From positions 3,416 to 28,629 of the forward strand of contig JAMCZP010000331.1 in assembly GCA_023485185.1 (NCBI GenBank): 25,214 nt of DNA, given 5' to 3'. Source of the stretch: Gammaproteobacteria bacterium (GTDB lineage: Bacteria > Pseudomonadota > Gammaproteobacteria > Pseudomonadales > Halomonadaceae). The stretch's first letter is position 1. Each line of letters begins with the position of its first letter. A model generated the notes under the pieces. The model made no database searches. It was not told where the DNA came from and worked only from the letters and a program-made list of their open reading frames with translations. This document shows positions 7,539 through 16,096 of the stretch, piece by piece. A program made the position numbers and the translations under genes.

Positions 7539-9011
7539 TGGCATCATCGCTTCTATAAACATGACCAGCTCTTCCAGAATTTGCCGTTCGCGATCAGAGA
7601 GGGTTTGCTGATTGTACTGAGCAATTTCCCGCGCAAAAGCCTTTAATGTAAAGCCCGCCACCGCAGGGTCATTAATACGCATCCAGCGATACGCCTCCCA
7701 CTGCTCGCGCTCTTCACCTTCTAGCGTGTCGGGATAGTTGCGCGCGCGATAGCGAAATAGCATCTCTTCCAAGCGCGGATCTTGAAACGCAAAGCGTTGA
7801 CCCACCAGATCCCACGGCTCCATTTCCCGCACTCGCTCCATCTGCTGACGGTCCGCAGCGGAGAAGAAACTGCCGGAATAGAGCATCAAATCCGGGTCTT
7901 GCGGCGCATCCTCATACCCTGCACTGAATACCTCGGCGACTTTGCTAGTGAGACCACTGGCATCGCGCAGGGCTTTCCAGTGCCGTCGACAGATCTTCAC
8001 ATCTAAGCCTAAGCGCTCAACGATTGTCCCGTATTCACCCTTTTGCGGCCCATCAACATCTTTTAAGGCGCTGGCGGGAAACACCACCGGACAGCGATTG
8101 ATATGAATCACCTTCAGTGGGATGCGCACTTCACCTTCAGCTAAATCCTGCTGGCTGACAAACACACGCTCACGGATTTGCTCGGCGCTCATACTCAGCA
8201 AATCGCTAGGATCAACGCTTAAATCGTAAACAATCACCCCATTAGGGTTGGTGGGATGCTCGGCCAGCGGCATCACTAAGGCACTGCAGCCTCTGCTGGC
8301 AGGATATCGGCGGGAAATATGCAGTAGTGGTTTAGCACTGGGTAAATCGAGCTGGCTGGCAACCGCACGCTTGCCACGCAGGCCAAGCAAATAGTCGAAT
8401 AACTTGGCATTGCGCGCTTTGAGCAAGCGAGCCAAGGCTATGGTCGCCCGCACGTCGGCCACCGCATCGTGAGCGCCTTCATGGGCTATACCATTGGCGG
8501 CGGTTAAATGCTCCAGCTTAAAGCTCGGCGCGCCATCTTCCCGCAATGGCCATTCTATGCCCGAGGGGCGCAGTGCATAAAACGCGCGTACAACATCGAT
8601 TAAATCCCAGCGGGAGTTACCGTTCTGCCATTCGCGGGCATAAGGATCGAGCAGGTTGCGGTAAAACAGATGGCGCGAGACTTCATCGTCAAAACGTAAG
8701 CTGTTATAGCCGACCACGCAGGTGCCGGGCTCGCTCATATAGCGCTGTATTTCGCCTGCGAATGCCGCTTCTGGAATACCATGGCGCTGAGCTTTTTGAG
8801 GGGTAATACCGGTGATCAAACAGGCTGCAGGATGGGGTAAATAATCATCAGCCGGCTTGCAATAAAGCTCTATCGGTTCGCCGATCTCATTCAAATCGGC
8901 GTCGGTTCGTAGCGCGGCAAATTGCGCAGGTCGGTCGCGACGCGGATCCGCCCCGAAGGTTTCATAGTCATGCCATAGGAAACTGACAGGGGCAGCATTG
9001 GGTGGCGCCAT
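7518..9011 (-). CDS. sbcB: Exodeoxyribonuclease I
   Basis: A 497-residue 3'-5' single-strand DNA exonuclease of the DEDDh group. Catalytic residues Asp15 and Glu17 (HDYETFG), Asp108 (LRFDDE), His181 and Asp186 (HDAVADV) fall at the residue numbers known for E. coli ExoI. The SH3-like and C-terminal helical domains follow; length is slightly more than the E. coli protein (475). It trims 3' overhangs during mismatch repair and recombination and acts with SSB. The ATG has a GGAG 9 bases upstream. It lies downstream of minE on the same strand, with a 106-base gap, and converges with ptrA. Confidence 0.95.
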   Translation of the reverse strand: MAPPNAAPVSFLWHDYETFGADPRRDRPAQFAALRTDADLNEIGEPIELYCKPADDYLPHPAACLITGITPQKAQRHGIPEAAFAGEIQRYMSEPGTCVVGYNSLRFDDEVSRHLFYRNLLDPYAREWQNGNSRWDLIDVVRAFYALRPSGIEWPLREDGAPSFKLEHLTAANGIAHEGAHDAVADVRATIALARLLKARNAKLFDYLLGLRGKRAVASQLDLPSAKPLLHISRRYPASRGCSALVMPLAEHPTNPNGVIVYDLSVDPSDLLSMSAEQIRERVFVSQQDLAEGEVRIPLKVIHINRCPVVFPASALKDVDGPQKGEYGTIVERLGLDVKICRRHWKALRDASGLTSKVAEVFSAGYEDAPQDPDLMLYSGSFFSAADRQQMERVREMEPWDLVGQRFAFQDPRLEEMLFRYRARNYPDTLEGEEREQWEAYRWMRINDPAVAGFTLKAFAREIAQYNQQTLSDRERQILEELVMFIEAMMPAQAFDA

Positions 9012-9117
9012 GAAGAAGCACTCCGCTGAGCAATGAAAAGCCCAAGCCTAGCACACCCGCCACCCTTTTCGCCGCGTCTTCGACGCTTTGGCCTGCTCTT
9101 AAGATCAGCGCTATAGG

Positions 9118-9369
9118 TTAGCTCTTTGGAAGCGTAACGTTCAACTCAAGCACAGAGCAGTTGTCTTCGCTGTCCAAGGAGATTTGGATCGCATCGTCAT
9201 CGACGTGCACATAGCGACGAATCACCTCAAGCAGTTCGCGCTCAAGCAGCGGCATATAGTCGGGCTGGCCGCGCTGGCTACGCTGATGCGCCACAATAAT
9301 TTGCAAACGTTCTTTGGCAACTGAGGCAGACTTCCTGCGCTCTCGCTTCAAGAACTCAAGTAATCTCAT
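9118..9369 (-). CDS. minE: Cell division topological specificity factor MinE
   Basis: An 83-residue MinE. The N-terminal amphipathic segment ([23 protein letters not shown]) is the membrane-targeting and MinD-binding part, followed by the dimerising topological specificity domain ([15 protein letters not shown] onward). It stimulates the MinD ATPase and drives pole-to-pole oscillation so that division occurs at midcell. It overlaps the minD stop by four bases (ATGA) and has GGAGG within the end of minD, so it is coupled. Length is normal. Confidence 0.95.
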   Translation of the reverse strand: MRLLEFLKRERRKSASVAKERLQIIVAHQRSQRGQPDYMPLLERELLEVIRRYVHVDDDAIQISLDSEDNCSVLELNVTLPKS

Positions 9370-10184
9370 CGACGACCTCCCCCGAACATACGGCTCAGTA
9401 AGCTTTTACGTTGCAGTTCATGGAAACGCAGCGGCATGTCTTCCCCAAGTAGGCGTGATACCGTGTCACTGTAGGCTTGGCCAGCGTCGCTGGAAATATC
9501 GTGGGTCACTGGTACACCTTGGTTAGAGGCGCGCAGCACGGCCTCAGACTCAGGAATTAAACCCAGTAGATTAATCGCTAAAATCTCACGAATATCGTCC
9601 AGCGTCAGCATATCGCCAGAGGTAACCCGCTCAGGATTATAGCGAGTGACCAGCAGGTGCTCTTTGATAGGATCTTCGCCCTGCTCGGCGCGCCGAGTCT
9701 TGGATGCCAGCAGCCCTAAAATGCGATCAGAGTCACGCACTGACGATACTTCAGGGTTGGTGACCACAATCGCCTCATCGGCGAAGTACATCGCCAATTG
9801 GGCACCGCGCTCAATACCCGCCGGAGAATCGCAGAGAATAAAGTCGAAATCTTCTTTCAATTTCTCCAGGATTTCGGCAACGCCTTCCTGGGTTAAGGCA
9901 TCTTTATCACGGGTTTGTGAGGCCGGCAGAATAAACAAATTCTCAACGCGCTTATCACGAATCAACGCCTGATTGAGGCCTGCTTCGCCTTGAATCACGT
10001 TCACCAAGTCATAAACGACACGGCGTTCGCAGCCCATGATCAGATCAAGGTTGCGCAGACCTACGTCAAAATCAATCACAACGGTTTTTTTACCGCGCAG
10101 GGCAAGTCCTGTAGAGATAGCTGCTGCACTGGTGGTTTTGCCGACCCCTCCTTTACCAGAGGTCACTACAATTATTTTGGCCAA
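9366..10184 (-). CDS. minD: Septum site-determining ATPase MinD
   Basis: A 272-residue deviant Walker-A ATPase. KGGVGKTT is at residues 11-18 with both signature lysines (11 and 16), and the [11 protein letters not shown] motif follows near residue 40. The C-terminus ([14 protein letters not shown]) is the amphipathic membrane-targeting helix. It recruits MinC to the membrane and is released by MinE. The start codon is [16 protein letters not shown] is the canonical N-terminus, AAGGAAG lies upstream at good spacing, and an in-frame stop (TGA) sits two codons before it, so no earlier start is possible. Second gene of minCDE, 157 bases after minC. Confidence 0.95.
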   Translation of the reverse strand: MAKIIVVTSGKGGVGKTTSAAAISTGLALRGKKTVVIDFDVGLRNLDLIMGCERRVVYDLVNVIQGEAGLNQALIRDKRVENLFILPASQTRDKDALTQEGVAEILEKLKEDFDFILCDSPAGIERGAQLAMYFADEAIVVTNPEVSSVRDSDRILGLLASKTRRAEQGEDPIKEHLLVTRYNPERVTSGDMLTLDDIREILAINLLGLIPESEAVLRASNQGVPVTHDISSDAGQAYSDTVSRLLGEDMPLRFHELQRKSLLSRMFGGGRR

Positions 10185-10341
10185 GAGTCACTTCCTTCTT
10201 GAAGTCGTTCAACGCGAGCACTCGTTAATAGGTGCTCTGCACATAACGGGAACGTCAATGTCATCAACATGCCATACTGTAACGGATAGCGCCTTCGGCG
10301 TCGCTAGGCATGAAGCACCAACGCACGCTCATAAAAACACC

Positions 10342-11091
10342 TTATCCGAGAGACTTAATTTCAAGCTGCTCTTTTGTAAAGTGAACTTCTGCTGGTCGCC
10401 TCAAAAGCTTAGAGTCAATATCTTCTAAACGTTTGTAATTTCCCGCCACTGAAAGCAGCTCAGCCTCCAATTCACGGCAGTAAATACCCGCTTGGGTATT
10501 GCCATGAATGCCCGCTAAGGCGCGACCACGAAGCGCACCGTACACATGTATGCTACCTGCCGCCAACACTTCTGCTCCAGCGTTAACCGCACCGATCACG
10601 ACCAAGTCACCTTCAGAAGCGCTGACCTGCTGCCCCGAACGGACAGTGCCGCGGTATAAGCGTGTCGCTAGTGCTGGGGATTCACCTTCGTTTGACTCCA
10701 TATCATCACGGGTGACTTCATGAACAGGTGTCGTGTTAACACTTTCCAACACCCGACCACGCCCCTCCTCAATGGGCGGAAACCATCCTAACCCCAATGC
10801 CCAAGCGGACTGGCGAACGGGCTCTGAACCACCGCGCACTGCCACAGGTAGCAGCTTATGATCTCGACAAACAGCGCAAATTCGCTCAAGGGCTAAGTGG
10901 GGTTCATCAAGTTTTTCCACGCTGAGCACAACCGGTGTATGCTGAAAGAAAGCAGGAGACTGGGAAAGCTTGCCCGCCAGCTGCTGCCGGATTCGCTCTG
11001 GATCGGCGCTACTTAGCTCCATGACGGTCATCGGCAACATGCCGCCTTTGAAGGTAAAGGCCACAGCGGCACTATCCACGTTAAGGCTCAT
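10342..11091 (-). CDS. minC: Septum site-determining protein MinC
   Basis: The FtsZ-polymerisation inhibitor of the Min system, 249 residues when started at 11091. The N-terminal domain (FTFKGGMLPMTVMEL onward) inhibits FtsZ; the C-terminal beta-helix (RSGQQVSASEGDLVVIGAVNAGAEVLAAGSIHVYG region) dimerises and binds MinD. The frame stays open another 51 codons upstream with a hydrophobic sequence, but MSLNVDSAAVAF is where family members begin and a GGAG is 7 bases before this ATG, so the longer form is rejected. First gene of minCDE and divergent from the DUF349 gene. Confidence 0.93.
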   Translation of the reverse strand: MSLNVDSAAVAFTFKGGMLPMTVMELSSADPERIRQQLAGKLSQSPAFFQHTPVVLSVEKLDEPHLALERICAVCRDHKLLPVAVRGGSEPVRQSAWALGLGWFPPIEEGRGRVLESVNTTPVHEVTRDDMESNEGESPALATRLYRGTVRSGQQVSASEGDLVVIGAVNAGAEVLAAGSIHVYGALRGRALAGIHGNTQAGIYCRELEAELLSVAGNYKRLEDIDSKLLRRPAEVHFTKEQLEIKSLG

Positions 11092-11143
11092 GGCCGAACT
11101 CCATGTCATGTTCAAGTAAGATAAAGGTAGCGTACTATCACGT

Positions 11144-11172
11144 ATTGTGGTGTAGAAAATAGTCGCTGACCA
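11144..11172 (-). promoter_or_regulatory. Possible minCDE promoter
   Basis: On the minus strand TGGTCA (11172-11167) and CACAAT (11149-11144) are 17 bases apart, each matching the sigma-70 consensus at four of six positions. The -10 ends about 50 bases before the minC start. A weak but well placed candidate. Confidence 0.3.
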
Positions 11173-11176
11173 CATC

Positions 11177-11217
11177 ATAGTAATGCGAAATAGTAATGCG
11201 AAGAGTAGTAATGCCAA
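11177..11217. repeat. 13-bp tandem repeats in the minC/DUF349 divergent region
   Basis: ATAGTAATGCGAA occurs twice in perfect tandem (11177-11189, 11190-11202). A third copy with two differences, GTAGTAATGCCAA, follows after two bases (11205-11217). The array sits between the divergent minC and DUF349 genes, just upstream of the possible minC promoter. It could be an iterated protein-binding site or a simple slippage product. Confidence 0.7.
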
Positions 11218-11301
11218 GCTAAGCGACAGCGCCGATGACTGCAACCGCCTAAGTCACCGTCGACTGATTTTTTTTCATGCTACGCACCAGCAGGATGATC
11301 C

Positions 11302-14118
11302 ATGCACGGACTGTTAAGACGCCTGTTCGCTCCTCGGTGGCAACATCCCGACCCCGAGGTGCGGCGCCAGGCCCTCCAGCGACTCGACCCTCAACAACCA
11401 GAACAGCGCCAGGCGCTGCAGTCGCTTACTCAAGATAGTGATCATCAGATTCGTCTAGCCGCGCTGCTTGCATTGGATGACTGCGCCGGTCTTGTTGATG
11501 ATTATCCGCATTATCGGCACGAAGAAGCTTGGTTCAATGCCATCTGCCAACGGCTTAGTGGCCTTGAAGGCAATACTGACCTGCAGCAGCGACAAACCCT
11601 GGCCAATAAAATTGAAGAGCCACGAGCGCTAAGCGTTATCGCCTTACAGGGTGACAACCTCAATTTGCGCTTAATTGCCCTTGGCAAGCTCACCGACGAG
11701 GGTGATTTGATCCATCAGGCGTGTCACAACGGCGTCGCCGCCGTACGTCATCAGGCAGCCGAGCGCGTTGAAGGTGAAGAAGGCCTTAAGCGCTTATTGA
11801 AAGAAGCTCGTCGTGACCGTCAAGTTGTGCGCCTAGCGCGAGAACGCCTAAATCGTTTACGTAGCGACGCAGAATGGCTGGAAGCCGAACAGCAGCAATG
11901 CGAGACCCTGTTAAGCCAATTGGAGCAGCACGCACGCGCGCCTTGGGAGCCACTTTATGGTGGCCGCTTTCGTCATCTTGAGCGGCAATGGGAGCAACTG
12001 ACCCAACCACCGAGCACTGAGCAAGAGCATCGCTTTCATCAGGCGCTACTCAACTGCCGCAAAACGCTTCACGATCACGAAACTCAAGAACAGGCACGTA
12101 AACAAAGCGTCGAACGACGTGACGAAGCTGAGAGCACACGCGAACAGTTACTGGAAGGCATAGAAGAGACGCTTGACGGCCTACGCCACGCCTCAGCCAT
12201 GGCGGTGCAGGATATTGACAGCCTACGTGCGCAGCGCCAGCTATTAGGCCAACGCTGGCAATCACTTTCTGATATGCATCCGCCTAGCGACACTATGCGC
12301 CAGCGCTACACGCTGGCCATTCAACACTACGACCAATGTTTGGAGGCATGGCAGCGTTGGTGCGCGGTCAGCCCGGCCATTGAGACTGCCCTAGCGGATG
12401 GCGATCACCTCACATTGGCAGCGCAGGTAAGCCAATGCCAGTGGCCCGACGCCATGACACCGCCCGCGTTACTCAGCCGTGCTCAAGCGGCACTCAGCTC
12501 AAAAAACACGACCCAAGCCCAGCTCACGGAAGATAAGGCCGCACTAGCAGCCCATGCCGCCGAACTTGATACCTTTGAGCACCTACTTGAGCGTGGTGCG
12601 TTTAAAAGCGCCAGCCGCCTGCATCAACGGCTTAAGCCTCGCATTGAATCGCTAAAAAGTAGTGCCGCTCAACCGCTTAAAGCACGTTTAAAGCATTTAG
12701 CGGCTCGTCTTGCTGAGCTACGTGACTGGCGGGGGTTCGTTGCCGGCCCCAAGCGCGAACAGCTATGCGCTAGCATTGAAGCACTCGCCAATGATCTCCA
12801 CATGGCGGAGGACGCACTAGACCGCCACCATCGTCAATTGGTCAAAGAATGGAAATCTCTGGGCGACGCAGCCGCCAACCGTGAACAGGCCACCCGCTTT
12901 AGAAGTGCCTCGGACAATATTCATGAACGCCTCGCACCCTGGCGAAAACGCCGGGGCGAAGAGCGCGAGGCCAATCTTCAAGCCCGAGAAGCACTGTGCG
13001 ACCAGCTTGAAAGCCTACTGGCTCAGCCTGCTGAAGATGCAGACCCCGATGTGCTACGGCAAATTCGCGATAAAGCGCGCCAACAATGGCGCCATTATAG
13101 CCCGGTACCCCGCGAGCGCTCTGAAGCTGTTGGGCGCCGTTTCGGTAATATTCGTCATCGGTTACAGGCACTCATTGATCAACGCGCAGATACTATCGCC
13201 TCGCAAAAACAAGCGCTGATAAGCCAAGTCGCTGCCCTACGCAGCGACGAAAGCCAGCCTTTGTCCCAGCGTATTCATCTGACCAAACAGTTACAGCAGC
13301 AGTGGCGTGGGCTTGGACGTGCCCCAAAAGGCGAAGAACAAACGCTTTGGAAAGCCTTTCGCCATGAGTGTGACGAGCTATTTGCCCAACGTGAAGCACA
13401 TAAGCACGAGCAGGCAGCACGTCAGCAACAGCAGCTCGATGAGATGCAAACCCTGATCGACCAGATGGATAGTTGGCAGCCTATTAAGGCCAGCGAAGCA
13501 GCCACGCTGGATAATTTTCTAAGTCAGGCTAATCAGCTAGAACCACTGCCACGCAACCGGCGTAGTGAAGGCATGCAGCGACGCATGAGCGGCATTGTAC
13601 GTGCTCGTCGAGAACGCTTAAATCGCCTAGCGGTAGCCGACACAGTTCAGCTGTGGCACGCCCTAATGCCGTTGGTGAATGCCCATTTGGCCGCTGATCA
13701 GCAATACCTTAACGAAGCAGTGCCCAGTGAGGTCGATGCGCAAACAGTGCTCAGCGCCTCTCTACCGGCCGCTTTTAATGAGGCGCATAAAAAACGTAAC
13801 CAGCAACGTCAAAGTGTAGCGGTGCCGCTATCAGATACTAATCATGCCAACATTGCCGAGTCACTTGCCCGATTAAGGGTTCACCTTTCAATGCTGGCGG
13901 TAGGCAGCGTTCGCCAAAGCGATGAACCGCTGCGCCTAGCTATTCAGGTTGAGCGTTTAAATGAAGGTTTCAATCAAGAGCGCAGCCGTGATCAAGAAGT
14001 AGCCGATATATTGGTAGCGCTGCTGGCGCTGGGACCTATGCCTGCCACGCTATGGGCCACTGAAGTGAAAGAGTTGGATAATCTATTGAGTCGCCTGGCG
14101 CGTGTTCCGCTGCCATAG
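11302..14118 (+). CDS. Large DUF349-domain coiled-coil protein with N-terminal HEAT-like repeats
   Basis: A 938-residue soluble protein. The N-terminus (about residues 1-190) resembles HEAT repeats (HPDPEVRRQALQRL, HQIRLAALLALDD, VAAVRHQAAERV). The rest is highly charged, Gln-, Arg- and Glu-rich coiled coil with several DUF349 units marked by repeated W-x-x-L/Y-G-type segments (LGQRWQSLSDM, LVKEWKSLGDA, KARQQWRHYSPVPRERS, QQQWRGLGRAPKGEEQTLWKAFRHECD). No catalytic motif or signal peptide is visible. DUF349 proteins have no settled biochemical role. The ATG has CAGGA 6 bases upstream. It is divergent from minC and followed by a terminator, so it is probably monocistronic. Confidence 0.85.
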   Translation: MHGLLRRLFAPRWQHPDPEVRRQALQRLDPQQPEQRQALQSLTQDSDHQIRLAALLALDDCAGLVDDYPHYRHEEAWFNAICQRLSGLEGNTDLQQRQTLANKIEEPRALSVIALQGDNLNLRLIALGKLTDEGDLIHQACHNGVAAVRHQAAERVEGEEGLKRLLKEARRDRQVVRLARERLNRLRSDAEWLEAEQQQCETLLSQLEQHARAPWEPLYGGRFRHLERQWEQLTQPPSTEQEHRFHQALLNCRKTLHDHETQEQARKQSVERRDEAESTREQLLEGIEETLDGLRHASAMAVQDIDSLRAQRQLLGQRWQSLSDMHPPSDTMRQRYTLAIQHYDQCLEAWQRWCAVSPAIETALADGDHLTLAAQVSQCQWPDAMTPPALLSRAQAALSSKNTTQAQLTEDKAALAAHAAELDTFEHLLERGAFKSASRLHQRLKPRIESLKSSAAQPLKARLKHLAARLAELRDWRGFVAGPKREQLCASIEALANDLHMAEDALDRHHRQLVKEWKSLGDAAANREQATRFRSASDNIHERLAPWRKRRGEEREANLQAREALCDQLESLLAQPAEDADPDVLRQIRDKARQQWRHYSPVPRERSEAVGRRFGNIRHRLQALIDQRADTIASQKQALISQVAALRSDESQPLSQRIHLTKQLQQQWRGLGRAPKGEEQTLWKAFRHECDELFAQREAHKHEQAARQQQQLDEMQTLIDQMDSWQPIKASEAATLDNFLSQANQLEPLPRNRRSEGMQRRMSGIVRARRERLNRLAVADTVQLWHALMPLVNAHLAADQQYLNEAVPSEVDAQTVLSASLPAAFNEAHKKRNQQRQSVAVPLSDTNHANIAESLARLRVHLSMLAVGSVRQSDEPLRLAIQVERLNEGFNQERSRDQEVADILVALLALGPMPATLWATEVKELDNLLSRLARVPLP

Positions 14119-14144
14119 CGGGCCGATACCTCATCCCCATGAAC

Positions 14145-14170
14145 AACGGGAGGCTGATAGCCTCCCGTTT
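14145..14170 (+). terminator. Terminator between the DUF349 gene and phaB
   Basis: An 11-bp stem, AACGGGAGGCT (14145-14155) with AGCCTCCCGTT (14159-14169) and a 3-base loop, followed by only one further T and then GCGC. It lies 27 bases after the DUF349 stop and between convergent genes, so it may act in both directions. Confidence 0.75.
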
Positions 14171-14222
14171 GCGCTCTCCCCCTGGTAAGGGAAGCTAGCG
14201 TTTATCCGCCAGTGGAAAACCA

Positions 14223-14969
14223 CTAGCCCATAAACTGACCACCGTTGATATCGATGTTAGCGCCGGTGATAAAACCGGACTCCTTATCGGCTAGGAACGT
14301 GACCAGTCGGCCAATCTCTTCTGGTGTGCCATAGCGCTTAACGGGGATCGTCTCCCGAATAGCTTCACGCACTTTTTCTGGAATATTCATAATCATATCA
14401 GTGGCAATATAGCCAGGTGATACCGTATTAACGGTAATGCCTTTGGTCGCCGTTTCCTGCGCCAGCGACATGGTCAGACCATGCATGCCCGCTTTCGCGG
14501 CCGCGTAATTGACCTGGCCGAACTGTCCTTTACGACCATTAATGGAGGAAATATTGATAATCCGACCATAGCCATGCTCAAGCATCATCTCGATCACGCT
14601 GCGGCAGGTGTTAAAGACACTGTTGAGGTTAGTATCGAGCACTTCGTACCACTGCTCGTAGGACATTTTTTTCATGGTGCCATCACGGGTAATACCCGCA
14701 CAATTTACGAGCACACTGATGGGCCCATACTTGTCATGAATTTCTTGGGCTCCTTGTAGGCAGGCATTATGGTCGGAAAGGTCGACACCGGACAGCTCGA
14801 TATTGTTATAGCCGTCGGCATGCTGCGTTTCTAGCCAGGTTTTGGCCTTGTAGGGGTTACGGTAACCCGCCACGACCAGATATCCCGCATCTGCCAACGA
14901 ACGACAAATTGCCGTACCGATACCACCAGTTCCACCAGTTACCCAGGCGACGGGGGCTTGATTGGCCAT
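14223..14969 (-). CDS. phaB: Acetoacetyl-CoA reductase (SDR family), PHB synthesis
   Basis: A 248-residue short-chain dehydrogenase that should reduce acetoacetyl-CoA to (R)-3-hydroxybutyryl-CoA with NADPH, the second step of polyhydroxybutyrate synthesis. Visible motifs: the cofactor loop TGGTGGIG (about residues 11-18), NCAGITRDGTMKKM, the catalytic Ser in NISSINGRKGQFGQ and the YAAAK catalytic Tyr/Lys pair. The TRDGTMKKM and GQFGQVNY segments fit PhaB better than FabG, though the families are close. A strong AGGGAGG lies 6 bases before the ATG, suggesting high expression. No phaA or phaC is nearby, so the pathway is scattered, as is common in Halomonas. Confidence 0.88.
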   Translation of the reverse strand: MANQAPVAWVTGGTGGIGTAICRSLADAGYLVVAGYRNPYKAKTWLETQHADGYNNIELSGVDLSDHNACLQGAQEIHDKYGPISVLVNCAGITRDGTMKKMSYEQWYEVLDTNLNSVFNTCRSVIEMMLEHGYGRIINISSINGRKGQFGQVNYAAAKAGMHGLTMSLAQETATKGITVNTVSPGYIATDMIMNIPEKVREAIRETIPVKRYGTPEEIGRLVTFLADKESGFITGANIDINGGQFMG

Positions 14970-15041
14970 TGACTACCTCCCTGATATGACAAATGGCTTG
15001 GATCTCAAAGCATGTACGTTTCGTCGCAAGCCATTGTGAAT

Positions 15042-15057
15042 AAGCGCGATTGCGCTT
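15042..15057. promoter_or_regulatory. Palindrome upstream of phaB
   Basis: AAGCGC-GATT-GCGCTT is a perfect 6+6 inverted repeat about 75 bases upstream of phaB. Some 14 bases further a wider dyad, GTGCAT with ATGCAC, is present. These could be regulator sites for phaB. Nothing else is recognisable in the 270-base gap between phaB and the tRNA apart from the tRNA promoter. Confidence 0.25.
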
Positions 15058-15198
15058 GTATTACCCTAGTGCATAATTAAGTCTAGCGATGCACAAGCGT
15101 AAGCTTTTTGTTATGGCTACTTGAAGCATAGCTGCACTCCTTCCATGTTGCAGCAGGTTGCTCGCCACCGCTATAAGCCGAACGTGTTAATACCCCTA

Positions 15199-15226
15199 TT
15201 GACTTCACGTTAAACTTCTGTAGAAT
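15199..15226 (+). promoter_or_regulatory. Promoter of the tRNA-fMet gene
   Basis: TTGACT (15199-15204) and TAGAAT (15221-15226) are 16 bases apart, each near consensus, and the -10 ends 14 bases before the tRNA. The following bases are C-rich (ACGCCACAC), as expected at stable-RNA start sites under stringent control. Confidence 0.7.
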
Positions 15227-15240
15227 ACGCCACACGTTGA

Positions 15241-15317
<77 letters not shown>

Positions 15318-15328
15318 ATATTTTGAAA

Positions 15329-15361
15329 GGCAGATCAGTTACTTACTGATCTGCCTTTTTT
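15329..15361 (+). terminator. Strong terminator after tRNA-fMet
   Basis: A perfect 11-bp stem, GGCAGATCAGT (15329-15339) with ACTGATCTGCC (15345-15355), a 5-base loop and six T (15356-15361), with AAA before it to extend the stem. Textbook intrinsic terminator for the tRNA transcript. Confidence 0.92.
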
Positions 15362-15480
15362 GTGTTTATTAGCATACTAATATCCTGTGACACATATGTG
15401 ACGTATATGTGCCACATTAGCATTCTCTATTTCTTCAGGAATTTCTTCTAACGACCTTCAGGCGACTTACTCCACCGCCT

Positions 15481-15705
15481 CTAATCATTTCCCTTTGTAG
15501 CACGTTCTTCCTGAAATTCTAGCAAATCACCCACCTTACAATTGAAAAGCCTGCATAGCTTATCTAGAGCATCGAGCTCGATTCGCTGAGCAGTTTCTTT
15601 ATAAAGAAGCGTAACTGTATTGCGGTTAAGACCTGTTTCACGCGCAACATCCACGATCTTCATTTTGTGCTCACCCATCAAGCGCGCGAGATGACAACGA
15701 ACCAT
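15481..15705 (-). CDS. Small Cro/CI-type (XRE) HTH repressor of the element
   Basis: A 74-residue protein that is almost entirely a Cro-type helix-turn-helix: HLARLMGEHKMKIVDVARETGLNRNTVTLLYKE, then LDALDKLCRLFNCKVGDLLEF, as in small YozG-like regulators. The start at 15705 is ATG; a TTG one codon earlier is possible, but AAGGAGG is only 2 bases from it and 5 from the ATG. The gene is divergent from the excisionase-integrase genes across 151 bases packed with repeats, so it probably represses them, and itself, to keep the element integrated. Confidence 0.85.
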   Translation of the reverse strand: MVRCHLARLMGEHKMKIVDVARETGLNRNTVTLLYKETAQRIELDALDKLCRLFNCKVGDLLEFQEERATKGND

Positions 15706-15717
15706 CAAAACCTCCTT

Positions 15718-15815
15718 GAAATGCTTTTTGTCATTCTAAATGGCAAAAAATGCTTGCAAATGGTTTTTTGCTGTCTAAAATGCTACTCAGGATGACATTC
15801 TGATATTTGGAATGC
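15718..15815. promoter_or_regulatory. Operator-rich control region between repressor and excisionase
   Basis: This A/T-rich gap holds several related sequences: the inverted repeat GCAAAAAA (15743-15750) with TTTTTTGC (15764-15771), the dyad CATTC (15796-15800) with GAATG (15810-15814), and loosely repeated elements such as GTCATTCTAAATG, GTCTAAAATG and GACATTCTGATAT. The arrangement resembles a phage-like switch where a Cro-type protein binds several operators over divergent promoters. No single promoter stands out. Confidence 0.5.
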
Positions 15816-15856
15816 CTTTTAGTCACGCAGAATACCACTCCTTTTGGAGGTTTTCG

Positions 15857-16096
15857 ATGGAATCATCTTTTACCTATCTCACGACCGAAGAACTTGCCCA
15901 GCGCATCAAGTATGACTGCCGCACTATCCGACAGCAGCTAAAAGACAGCGTCCTTATCGAGGGCACCCACTACATCAAGCCATTTGGCCGACGGAAGATT
16001 TTGTTCTTATGGGAAGCCGTTGAAAAAGAAATGCTAAAAGCCGCTCATGGCAACATTTCCATTCCGATGGCAAATGGAGGCTATAGCCATGGGTAA
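15857..16096 (+). CDS. Excisionase-like small DNA-binding protein
   Basis: A 79-residue protein beginning MESSFTYLTTEELAQRIKYDCRTIRQQL, a winged-helix/MerR-like excisionase fold in which the first helix pair reads the DNA and the KPFGRRKILFLWEAVEKEM part forms the wing and last helix. The ATG at 15857 is chosen because TGGAGG is 6 bases upstream; the longer open frame has no ribosome site. Its stop overlaps the integrase start by 8 bases (ATGGGTAA), so both are made from one mRNA. Position directly before int supports a recombination directionality factor; a helper DNA-binding protein is the alternative. Confidence 0.75.
   Translation: MESSFTYLTTEELAQRIKYDCRTIRQQLKDSVLIEGTHYIKPFGRRKILFLWEAVEKEMLKAAHGNISIPMANGGYSHG

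Noticed and set aside
9074..9086. GCGTC-TTC-GACGC hairpin between minE and sbcB
   Set aside because: The T-rich side is on the plus strand, where no gene ends; on the minus strand no T run follows, so it is not a convincing minE terminator.
11092..11244. 51-codon hydrophobic N-terminal extension of MinC
   Set aside because: The frame is open, but family members start at MSLNVDSA, a GGAG precedes that ATG, and the extension is largely a translation of the 13-bp repeats and the promoter region.
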